NCBI GenBank assembly: GCA_946186535.1
Contig: CAMHNT010000004.1
Coordinates: forward strand, 1 to 20,763
DNA: 20,763 nucleotides
Direction: 5' to 3'
Origin: an uncultured Clostridia bacterium
GTDB lineage: Bacteria > Bacillota > Clostridia > Oscillospirales > Acutalibacteraceae
In this document: piece after piece, positions 13,892-20,763 of the stretch
Numbering within the stretch: position 1 is the stretch's first letter
How the letters are laid out: every line of letters begins with the position of its first letter
Made by a program: the position numbers and the translations under genes
Notes under the pieces: generated by a model
What the model saw: only the letters and a program-made list of their open reading frames with translations
Database searches by the model: none
What the model was told of the DNA's origin: nothing

Positions 13892-15325
13892 TTACGGATT
13901 CGGCTGACACATTGCGTCGTTGTAGACATTGATGTAATCGTTTGCCGATCTGTCCCAGCTGTAGTCCGAAGTCATTGCACGCCATATGAGCTTTACCCAG
14001 CCTTCTCTGTTCCAGTAGCCGCCGATTGCACGGTTGACTGCGCTAACCATATCGCCCGTATCGTAATTACGGAATGTGAAGCCGTTGCCGTAGCCGTCGA
14101 GACTGTCGTGGATAGAATCCTTCAAACCGCCGACCTCTCTTACTACAGGAATCGTGCCGTAACGGAGAGCGATCATCTGAGAAAGACCGCAAGGCTCACT
14201 CTTTGAAGGCATAAGGAAGATGTCGGAACCGGAGTAAATCTTTCTTGCAAGCTCATTTACATAGCCGAAGCATGAGCAAACTCTGCCCGGATATCTCCAC
14301 TGAAGGTTTCTGAAGAAGTCCTCGTACTCTGCGTCGCCCGAACCGAGGATAACAAACTGACAGTCGTTGTTCTGGAGAATATTGTCGATACCGTCACGAA
14401 CGAGGTCAAGACCCTTATGTGAAACCATACGGGAAACCATGCTGACGATCGGGATATCCTCTCTTCTGTCGAGGTTGAGACGCTCCTGAAGCTTTCTCTT
14501 ACACTCATTCTTTCCGTAAAGGTTGTCAGCCGTGTAGTTTGCATAGAGATGATAGTCGGTTGCAGGGTCGTAGCTTGCATTGTCGATACCGTTGAGGATA
14601 CCGCAAAGCTTGTAATGGAAGAGGTTAAGAGCCGGATCAAGGCCGTGGCTGAACCATGGATCCTTGATTTCGAGAGCATAGCTCGGTGAAACCGTATTGA
14701 CCTTTGTCGAGCATACAATTGCACCCTTCATCATGTTGAGTTTGCCGTCCTGGTCGAGAATAGCACCGTCCTGGGGAGGAATTCCTACTACATCCTCATT
14801 GAGTTCCCAGCCGTACTTTCCCTGATACTGGATATTATGAATAGTGAAAAGGCTCTTGATATCATGATACCAGCCGTTGTGGGAATAGAAAAGATAATAG
14901 TACGTAGGAACGAGGGAGGTCTGCCAGTCATTGCAGTGAATTATGTCAGGCTTAAAGTCAACGTAAGGAAGCATTTCGAGACATGCTCTTGAGAAGAAAG
15001 CAAATCTCTCCGCATCATCATAGAAACCGTAAAGTCCGCTGCGCTTGAAATAATATTCGTTGTCTATAAAGTAGTAAAGAACACCGTTGTAGCGAGCCTC
15101 AAAGACGCCGCAGTACTGGTGACGCCACGATACCGGAACCGTGAAGCTTGTGATATAGTGCATAGTATCACGAAGACTCTGCGGAATGTCGCCGTACAAA
15201 GGCATTACTACACGACAGCCGATCATTCTCTGACGGAGAGCCTGCGGAAGCGAACCCGCAACATCTCCCAATCCGCCCGACGCAGCAAACGGCTTTGCTT
15301 CGCTGGTACAATATAATACTCTCAT
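13892..15325 (-). CDS. glgA: Glycogen synthase (ADP-glucose-dependent)
   Basis: The 477-residue GT5 glycosyltransferase extends alpha-1,4-glucan from ADP-glucose. It begins MRVLYCTSEAKPF, followed by the nucleotide-sugar loop SGGLGDVAGSLP (16-27). HCNDWQTSLVP, FTIHNIQYQGKYG, SRMVSHKGLDL and the C-terminal catalytic region MPSKSEPCGLSQ with PVVREVGGLKDS are all present. In many GlgA proteins the loop reads KTGGL; here the position before S-G-G is Ala (A15), not Lys. Length is standard. AGGAGG lies about 9 bases before the ATG. It is last in the glgB-glgC-glgD-glgA order, 158 bases after glgD. Confidence 0.96.
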   Translation of the reverse strand: MRVLYCTSEAKPFAASGGLGDVAGSLPQALRQRMIGCRVVMPLYGDIPQSLRDTMHYITSFTVPVSWRHQYCGVFEARYNGVLYYFIDNEYYFKRSGLYGFYDDAERFAFFSRACLEMLPYVDFKPDIIHCNDWQTSLVPTYYYLFYSHNGWYHDIKSLFTIHNIQYQGKYGWELNEDVVGIPPQDGAILDQDGKLNMMKGAIVCSTKVNTVSPSYALEIKDPWFSHGLDPALNLFHYKLCGILNGIDNASYDPATDYHLYANYTADNLYGKNECKRKLQERLNLDRREDIPIVSMVSRMVSHKGLDLVRDGIDNILQNNDCQFVILGSGDAEYEDFFRNLQWRYPGRVCSCFGYVNELARKIYSGSDIFLMPSKSEPCGLSQMIALRYGTIPVVREVGGLKDSIHDSLDGYGNGFTFRNYDTGDMVSAVNRAIGGYWNREGWVKLIWRAMTSDYSWDRSANDYINVYNDAMCQPNP

Positions 15326-15434
15326 TTTTATAACCTCCTAAATCTTTTTCGGAATATCGCCGTACTTTATTTAAAAATCAAAAATACAGCCGAAAAACAA
15401 TCCATAAACCATTTTCATGATTAAATATTTTTTC

Positions 15435-15467
15435 TCCGCTCCCGGAAAATTCAAAGCCGGGAGCGGA
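15435..15467. repeat. Strong hairpin between glgD and glgA
   Basis: An 11-bp perfect GC-rich stem (15435-15445 with 15457-15467) with an 11-base loop begins 17 bases after the glgD stop. On the transcript strand it is followed by GAAAAAATATTT, not a U-run. It may protect the upstream mRNA end or cause partial termination rather than act as a classical terminator. Confidence 0.6.
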
Positions 15468-15483
15468 ATAATATGTAAATAAA

Positions 15484-16602
15484 TTATACTACACTTTTCT
15501 TCGAAATGCAAACCGGATATGAATCTATTCCGCAAAGCATTCTTGTCGGTGAAACGACAACATCCTTATCGCAGATAACATAGTTAAGTGTAGTATTCTC
15601 TCCGATATCGCAGTCCTGCATAATTATGCTGTTTGAAATCTTCGCGCCCTTCGCTATACGAACACCTTTGAAGATGATGCTGTTCTCAACCTCACCCTCG
15701 ATAACACAGCCGGGAGCAATGAGAGAATTTTTAACGGAGCTGTTAAGTCCGTACTTTGTCGGCATATCGTCTCTGATTTTCGTGTAGATAGGATTACGCA
15801 TATTGAAAAGCTCTTCTCTTACTTCAGAACTCAGAAGATCCATGTTAGCCTTGAAGTAACTCTGAATCGAATCAATATCCGCACAATATCCGGGAACCTC
15901 ATATCCGTAAACATTGTATTCCTTAACACACGGCTGAATCACGTCTCTTGAGAACGTATACTTGCTTCTGCTCATGCAATCGGAAACGATGTCAAGAAGA
16001 AGGTCCTTTTTGATAACGCATGTGTTTATCATACAATCTGCTGTTTCAAGGTTTCTCGGGTTAATGAGAACCTCGGAAATTCTCTTGTTTGAATCAATTG
16101 AAAAAACAACGTCATCGGAATTTGTACTCTTATGAAGCGGAGCATTGCGGTAGCAGATCGTAATGTCAGCATTCGACTTGAGATGTGCATTGAACATCTG
16201 CTGATAATCGATATTGACAACCGACATGGAACTCGAAATGAGAACATAGTCCTCGTAGGAATGATCGATAAAATTCCTGATAGAATCTATCGTTTCAACA
16301 AATGTGTTGTACTTGTCCACCGTATTCTCAAACGGAGGAAGGAAAGTAAGTCCGCCTCTTCTTCTCGAAAGGTTCCATGCCTTTCCTGAACCGATGTGAT
16401 CCATAAGAGAAAGATAATTGTTCTTTGTAACGACGCCGATTTTGCTAATACCTGAATTTACCATATTGGAAAGAGAGAAATCTATAAGTCTGTACTTTGC
16501 GCCGAAAGGAATTGAACTGAATGTTCTTTTTGTTGTAAGCTCGGGTATATACAAATCCTGAAAGTTAGTCAGGAGCAATCCAAACATGTTTCTGCCAGCC
16601 AT
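15484..16602 (-). CDS. glgD: ADP-glucose pyrophosphorylase regulatory-type subunit
   Basis: The 372-residue GlgC-like protein keeps the overall fold (FGAKYRLIDFSLSNMVNSG at 33-51, C-terminal left-handed beta-helix repeats with NSIIFKGVRIAKGA) but lacks the catalytic signatures. The GGxGxRL nucleotide loop is replaced by LLTNFQDLYIP, and the SGDH aspartate site reads SSSM (123-126). This is the known GlgD situation: it pairs with GlgC and modulates activity. ATG at 16600-16602 follows the glgC TAA after one base, with a GGGGGTG-type ribosome binding site inside glgC, so the pair is translationally coupled. Confidence 0.94.
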   Translation of the reverse strand: MAGRNMFGLLLTNFQDLYIPELTTKRTFSSIPFGAKYRLIDFSLSNMVNSGISKIGVVTKNNYLSLMDHIGSGKAWNLSRRRGGLTFLPPFENTVDKYNTFVETIDSIRNFIDHSYEDYVLISSSMSVVNIDYQQMFNAHLKSNADITICYRNAPLHKSTNSDDVVFSIDSNKRISEVLINPRNLETADCMINTCVIKKDLLLDIVSDCMSRSKYTFSRDVIQPCVKEYNVYGYEVPGYCADIDSIQSYFKANMDLLSSEVREELFNMRNPIYTKIRDDMPTKYGLNSSVKNSLIAPGCVIEGEVENSIIFKGVRIAKGAKISNSIIMQDCDIGENTTLNYVICDKDVVVSPTRMLCGIDSYPVCISKKSVV

Positions 16603-16603
16603 A

Positions 16604-17818
16604 TTACTTCACCCCCTTGATATCTTCATCAATCATAGCCTTTGGCGGAACTACTGCGCCCTCACCGATGCTGAGGTTTTCACCGACAACGGCGATTCCC
16701 CAGTCGTCACGGTTCTCCGTATCCTCGGGTCTTGCGCCTATTACGGCATTTTTCCCGATAACGGTACCTTCGGAAACGATTGCGTAGCTTACCTGTGCGC
16801 CCTCTTCAACGACAACGCCAGGCATGAGAATAGAATCGGTAACAACGGCACCCTTCTTCACTGTAACGCCGTTAAAGAGCATCGAAAACTCAAGTGTTCC
16901 GTAAACATTACAACCGTCGGCAATCATAGAGTTCTGAATCTCTGCACAGTCCGCAACGAAGTGCGGCGGCATAATCGGATTGCGTGAGTAAATCTTGTTC
17001 TTCTTTTCAGTAAGATCAAGCTTGGTCTTAGGATCAAGCAAATCCATGTTTGCCTCCCAGAGGCTATCGATTGTTCCTACATCCTTCCAATATCCCTCAA
17101 ACGGATATGCAAACATTCTCTCCCCGTTCGCAAGCATTGCAGGCAGCACGTTCTTACCGAAGTCATTGGAGCTGTTCGGGTCTGCAGCATCGAGAACCAG
17201 ATATTTCTTAAGCTTGTCCCAGCTGAACACATAGATACCCATTGATGCATTTGTGCTCTTCGGATGTGCGGGCTTCTCTTCGAATTCATAAATTGAACCG
17301 TCAGGATTGGTGTTCATAATACCGAATCTTGAAGCCTCCTCAAGCGAAACATCGATAACCGCAATTGTGCAGTCTGCATTATGCTCGGCATGGAAAGAAA
17401 TCATCTTGGAATAATCCATCTTATAGATATGATCACCGGAAAGAATCAATACATATTCCGGATCGTAACGCTCAATAAAATTGAGATTCTGATAAATAGC
17501 ATTTGCTGTACCGGAATACCATTTTGCGCCGTCTTTCTGCTCATAAGGCGACAGGATATGTACGCCTGCATTATCGTTGTCAAGATCCCAAGGCTGTCCG
17601 TTTCCCAGATAGTCGTTAAGTACTAGTGGCTGATACTGTGTGAGTACGCCTACAGCCTCGATTCCCGAGTTGGCGCAGTTTGAAAGAGGAAAATCGATAA
17701 TTCTGTATTTTCCTCCAAACGGAACTGCCGGCTTGGCAACTTTTCTCGTAAGCACGCCAAGTCTGCTTCCCTGTCCCCCCGCAAGGAGCATTGCCACAAC
17801 CTCCTGCTTTGGTAGCAT
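16604..17818 (-). CDS. glgC: Glucose-1-phosphate adenylyltransferase, catalytic subunit
   Basis: The 404-residue enzyme forms ADP-glucose and pyrophosphate from glucose-1-phosphate and ATP, the committed step of glycogen synthesis. Seen are GGQGSRLGVLT (14-24), KPAVPFGGKYR (29-39), GTANAIYQN (103-111), LSGDHIYKMDY (126-136, metal-binding D129), EFEEKP (178-183) and SMGIYVF (192-198), then a C-terminal beta-helix. I chose ATG at 17818 because GGAGG at 17826-17830 is 7 bases upstream; the in-frame TTG at 17836 precedes that site. It has its own long leader after glgB. Confidence 0.96.
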   Translation of the reverse strand: MLPKQEVVAMLLAGGQGSRLGVLTRKVAKPAVPFGGKYRIIDFPLSNCANSGIEAVGVLTQYQPLVLNDYLGNGQPWDLDNDNAGVHILSPYEQKDGAKWYSGTANAIYQNLNFIERYDPEYVLILSGDHIYKMDYSKMISFHAEHNADCTIAVIDVSLEEASRFGIMNTNPDGSIYEFEEKPAHPKSTNASMGIYVFSWDKLKKYLVLDAADPNSSNDFGKNVLPAMLANGERMFAYPFEGYWKDVGTIDSLWEANMDLLDPKTKLDLTEKKNKIYSRNPIMPPHFVADCAEIQNSMIADGCNVYGTLEFSMLFNGVTVKKGAVVTDSILMPGVVVEEGAQVSYAIVSEGTVIGKNAVIGARPEDTENRDDWGIAVVGENLSIGEGAVVPPKAMIDEDIKGVK

Positions 17819-17978
17819 ATAAAATCCTCCAATCAAATTTAAAATAAAAGTCTTAATATATTATTTCTTGCGCTCCGATATTTTTAATAAATCGTAGTCT
17901 GCTGTCCGGAGAAAAGGTCTCCTTATCGGAACACAATGAAGCAATCTAAGATTAAATCGGCTCCAGACCGATATTCAA
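17819..17978 (-). promoter_or_regulatory. glgC leader with putative promoter, operator-like palindrome and hairpins
   Basis: On the minus strand TTGAAT (17973-17978) and TAATCT (17949-17954) could form a promoter with an 18-base spacer. The spacer carries the inverted repeat ATCGG-N7-CCGAT (17956-17972), well placed for a repressor. Downstream in the transcript, TCCGATA (17924-17930) can pair with TATCGGA (17874-17880), enclosing a GGAGA/TCTCC hairpin (17908-17922). No known riboswitch class is recognised. All are sequence patterns only. Confidence 0.4.
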
Positions 17979-18057
17979 CCGCTTGATATCAGATGTTAAA
18001 CCCAAAAACTTTTAAATTTAAAATCATTGCCTATAGTCTTATAAAATTCTGCTGAAG

Positions 18058-18106
18058 TATCCTGACATCGGGCATCGAGTTTCCGATGTCAGGATAAATC
18101 TTTTTA
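18058..18106. terminator. Hairpin downstream of glgB; T-run lies on the plus strand
   Basis: A 14-bp perfect stem (18058-18071 with 18083-18096) has an 11-base loop. TCTTTTTATA follows on the plus strand (18099-18108). On the minus strand, the direction of glgB, it is followed by CTTCAGCAGAATTTT, which lacks an immediate U-run. It starts about 17 bases after the glgB stop, so it may still limit readthrough into glgC. Confidence 0.6.
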
Positions 18107-18113
18107 TATCAAA

Positions 18114-20513
18114 TTATTTTTTCTTCGAAGTTTTCTTTACTTTCGCCGGCTTCGGAGTATCTTCTTCAACCGCTGCTTCTTTTTTGCTTTCCGAAATCTT
18201 CTCGGATTTCAGAGCGTCAGCCTTTTCTGCTGTTTCCGTTTTTTCAGCCTTGGGAGTATCCTCTGTTTTTACTTCTTCAGCCGTTTCGGTTTTCGGAGCA
18301 GTTTCAGCATCATCGGAATTCTTTTCCGTTTTTGCCTTTGAAGGCTTCTTCTCGGAAACTTGATCCTCCGACGTTTCCGCCTTCTCGTCACCCTTTGCTT
18401 TAACGGACTTCTCCTCGAACTTTCCAGTTTTCCCGGCTTTGGCTTCGGACTTGGATTCGTTTTCGGCTTTCGCTTTTTTTGCCGACGGCTTCTTTGATTT
18501 CGGCTCTTCAGCTTTAACCTCTTCGATCTTTCTGACAGATTTCTTGGACGAAGTTTTCTTCTCCTCTTCCCTGACCTCGGTTTTTGTCTCCTCTTTTTCT
18601 TCAGACTTCTTTCGCAGTGCTGTTTTCTTCGTACACTTGAAGTACATTACAGACAGAGGAGGAATTGTAATCGTGATAGAGTTTTCAAGGTCATGACAGG
18701 ATTTTTTCTTCGACTTGATAGTTGTACCGTTAGTAAATCCGCTGCCGCCGTAGGCCTCCGCATCCGTCGTGAATACCTCGGAATATGTTCCTGCACACGG
18801 AACACCGATGATATAGTTTTCACGAAGCATAGGCTGGAAATTGCAGACGCTTATGATCTCGTCCCCCTTCTTGTCAATTCTTCTGAATACAAGAATGGAA
18901 TGCTGATAGTCGCTGTGGCAAATCCACTGGAAACCTTCCCATGAGAAGTCAACTTCATAGAGAGGAGAATTATTCCTATAGAAATAGTTTATATCCTTAA
19001 AGAACTGCTTGAGCTGCTTGTGGCGGTCGTATTCGAGAACCTCCCATGTAAGCTCCTTTTCATAGTTCCACTCATCGAACTGACCGAACTCAGAGCCCAT
19101 GAAAGTAAGCTTCTTTCCGGGATGAGACATCATATATGCAATAAATGTTTTCACTCCCGCAAACTTCATTTCATAGTCGCCCGGCATCTTATTGATAAGC
19201 GAACACTTTCCGTAAACAACCTCGTCGTGGCTTATCGGAAGCATGAAGTTTTCACTGAAAGCATAGATGAGCGAGAACGTAAGATTGTCATGATGATACG
19301 GACGATAAATAGGATCGAGCGCAAGATATCTGAGCATATCGTTCATCCAGCCCATGTTCCACTTGTAACTGAAACCGAGACCGCCCATATCCGTTGGACG
19401 AGAAACCATAGGAAATGCAGTAGACTCCTCTGCAATCATAATATTTCCGGGGAAAAGTTTTGAACACGTTGCGTTGAGATTTTTAAGGAAGTCAATCGCC
19501 TCAAGATTCTCCTTTCCGCCGAACATGTTCGGACACCACTCGCCGTCCTTACGGTTATAATCAAGATAAAGCATAGATGCAACCGCGTCCACACGGATTC
19601 CGTCAACGTGATACTTATCCATCCAGAACATAGCGCTGGAGATAAGGAAACTGATAACCTCATATCGGCTGTAATTGTATACGAGTGTTCCCCATTCCTT
19701 GTGCTCGCCCTTTCTCCAATCCTCGTATTCATAACAGCACGTGCCGTCAAAACGCACGAGACCGTGGGAATCTTTTGGGAAATGAGCCGGAACCCAATCG
19801 AGAATCACTCCCAGTCCTGCCTGATGAGCCTTGTCTACAAGATACATAAAATCATGAGGAGTTCCGTACCGGGAAGTAGGTGCATAGTAGCCAGTAACCT
19901 GATAGCCCCACGATCCGTCGAACGGGTATTCCGTAATCGGCATGAACTCAATGTGAGTATATCCCATATCAGCCACATATGGGATAAGCTTGTCCGCAAG
20001 CTCCCTGTAGCTTATGAATTCACCGTTTTCAGGCTTTATCCAAGAGCCTGCATGAACTTCATAGATGTTAATCGGTTCAGCATTGTGAGTATTCGGTTTC
20101 TTTTTCTCTATCCATTCTTCATCCTCCCAGTCGTATCCTTCGATATCATAGAACTTAGAAGAATTGTTAGGACGTGTTTCAAAATGGAAAGCATAGGGGT
20201 CGCATTTATAAATCCGTTCACCCCAAGGTGTATCAATGCAGTATTTATAGTTGTCGAATTCGCCGACCACGTTCGGAATGAAGCACTCCCAAACGCCCGC
20301 ATCGCTGATTTTTCCCATTGGATTGGCTTCCGGATTCCAATAGTTAAAATCGCCGACTACAGATACAGCCGCCGCATTCGGAGCCCATACGCGGAACACT
20401 ACGCCAAGCTGATCAAACATATACGATTTATGTGCTCCGAGCAAGTCGTAAGCTTTTGCACTGTTGCCAGAATGGAAATCGTCCAAAAGCCCCTGTACGA
20501 TGCTGTCAATCAT
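18114..20513 (-). CDS. glgB: 1,4-alpha-glucan branching enzyme with long charged C-terminal tail
   Basis: GlgB cuts alpha-1,4 chains and rejoins them as alpha-1,6 branches. Residues about 25-125 form the N-terminal CBM48 domain (FRVWAPNAAAVSVVGDFNYW at 40-59). The GH13 barrel follows, with DWVPAHFPKD (239-248), DGIRVDAV (304-311, nucleophile D309), IAEEST (360-365, acid/base E362) and ISHDEV (427-432, D430), then a C-terminal beta domain ending near residue 628. That core is the usual size. Residues about 629-799 are an extra low-complexity tail of Lys, Glu, Ala, Ser and Thr, probably disordered and of unknown role. ATG at 20511-20513 has AAGGAGAG upstream. First gene of the glg cluster. Confidence 0.96.
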   Translation of the reverse strand: MIDSIVQGLLDDFHSGNSAKAYDLLGAHKSYMFDQLGVVFRVWAPNAAAVSVVGDFNYWNPEANPMGKISDAGVWECFIPNVVGEFDNYKYCIDTPWGERIYKCDPYAFHFETRPNNSSKFYDIEGYDWEDEEWIEKKKPNTHNAEPINIYEVHAGSWIKPENGEFISYRELADKLIPYVADMGYTHIEFMPITEYPFDGSWGYQVTGYYAPTSRYGTPHDFMYLVDKAHQAGLGVILDWVPAHFPKDSHGLVRFDGTCCYEYEDWRKGEHKEWGTLVYNYSRYEVISFLISSAMFWMDKYHVDGIRVDAVASMLYLDYNRKDGEWCPNMFGGKENLEAIDFLKNLNATCSKLFPGNIMIAEESTAFPMVSRPTDMGGLGFSYKWNMGWMNDMLRYLALDPIYRPYHHDNLTFSLIYAFSENFMLPISHDEVVYGKCSLINKMPGDYEMKFAGVKTFIAYMMSHPGKKLTFMGSEFGQFDEWNYEKELTWEVLEYDRHKQLKQFFKDINYFYRNNSPLYEVDFSWEGFQWICHSDYQHSILVFRRIDKKGDEIISVCNFQPMLRENYIIGVPCAGTYSEVFTTDAEAYGGSGFTNGTTIKSKKKSCHDLENSITITIPPLSVMYFKCTKKTALRKKSEEKEETKTEVREEEKKTSSKKSVRKIEEVKAEEPKSKKPSAKKAKAENESKSEAKAGKTGKFEEKSVKAKGDEKAETSEDQVSEKKPSKAKTEKNSDDAETAPKTETAEEVKTEDTPKAEKTETAEKADALKSEKISESKKEAAVEEDTPKPAKVKKTSKKK

Positions 20514-20643
20514 AGTATATACTCTCCTTTTGCTTTCAAATCAAGCCGCATCCTCTCCCGGAATCATGTGAACAATTTTAACTAAAAAACGGCTTTTCAA
20601 TGAATTTTTAAAATTTAGCTGCAACTATTCAATATACAATTAT

Positions 20644-20672
20644 ATAATACCAAAAACTGAAAAATTTTTCAA
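20644..20672 (-). promoter_or_regulatory. Extended -10 promoter for glgB
   Basis: Minus-strand TTGAAA (20667-20672), a 17-base spacer and TATTAT (20644-20649), preceded by TGG as in extended -10 promoters. The leader to glgB would be about 125 bases. No clear catabolite-control (cre) site is seen. Confidence 0.7.
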
Positions 20673-20763
20673 GCGATTTTACACAAATTCACCACAAGAT
20701 TTGTAAAATTATTTTGTAATTATTTACTATTTAACTATTAGATACACAACTGTGGTAACAAAC

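Noticed and set aside
15484..16602. glgD as a mutated or pseudogenised glgC
   Set aside because: The reading frame is intact and coupled to glgC. Loss of the catalytic loop is the known, normal state of GlgD subunits.
17819..17836. TTG at 17836 as the glgC start
   Set aside because: The GGAGG motif at 17826-17830 would then lie inside the gene; it is ideally spaced for ATG at 17818.
16604..20585. Long plus-strand ORFs such as 19608-20585 and 16586-16987
   Set aside because: They are antisense shadows of glgB and glgC/glgD, which carry complete family motifs on the minus strand.

Overview
The window looks like chromosomal DNA of a low-GC Firmicute of the Ruminococcus/Oscillospiraceae type. 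The evidence is the AT-rich spacers, strong AGGAGG-type ribosome binding sites, RNase M5 and MazF of the Bacillus/Clostridia type, and a paired glgC-glgD glycogen locus. No single base string fixes the species; this is inference from gene content and style.

Layout. (1) 1-2718, minus strand: a long reading frame of 906 codons that runs off the left edge. It encodes four near-identical 78-residue modules, a four-cysteine zinc-ribbon-like motif, an SseB-like domain and a run of 12-residue PVIEKREEPVVE repeats. I do not recognise the module. (2) 3107-3451, plus: a MazF/EndoA-type endoribonuclease with no complete antitoxin beside it. (3) 3674-4591, minus: a cyclophilin-type peptidyl-prolyl isomerase lipoprotein with a structured leader. 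(4) 4934-5401, plus: a YfcE/MJ0936-type phosphodiesterase starting at TTG. (5) 5494-10091, minus: a probable operon in the order Apt-like phosphoribosyltransferase, comEC, holA, RNase M5-like. (6) 10115-10333: a MITE-like insertion with 15-bp terminal inverted repeats and a possible 7-bp target duplication, followed by a HIT-family gene (10359-10697, minus) and a second hairpin-rich repeat. (7) 11214-13784, plus: ribF, a DUF3810 membrane metallopeptidase-like gene and an Imm7-type immunity gene, closely packed. (8) 13892-20513, minus: glgB, glgC, glgD, glgA, the pathway from glucose-1-phosphate to branched glycogen.

How the genes work together. GlgC (with the catalytically degenerate partner GlgD) makes ADP-glucose, GlgA polymerises it and GlgB adds branches. 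glgC and glgD are separated by one base and are translationally coupled. GlgB carries an unusual Lys/Glu/Ala-rich tail of about 170 residues. The 5.5-10.1 kb block is housekeeping (replication clamp loader, rRNA maturation, purine salvage) plus a ComEC whose C-terminal metallo-beta-lactamase-like domain has lost its recognisable metal-binding motifs.

The best candidates for something undescribed are the four-module SseB-like protein at the left edge, the MITE-like element, the GlgB tail, the degenerate ComEC domain and the orphan Imm7 gene behind an 8-codon leader ORF.
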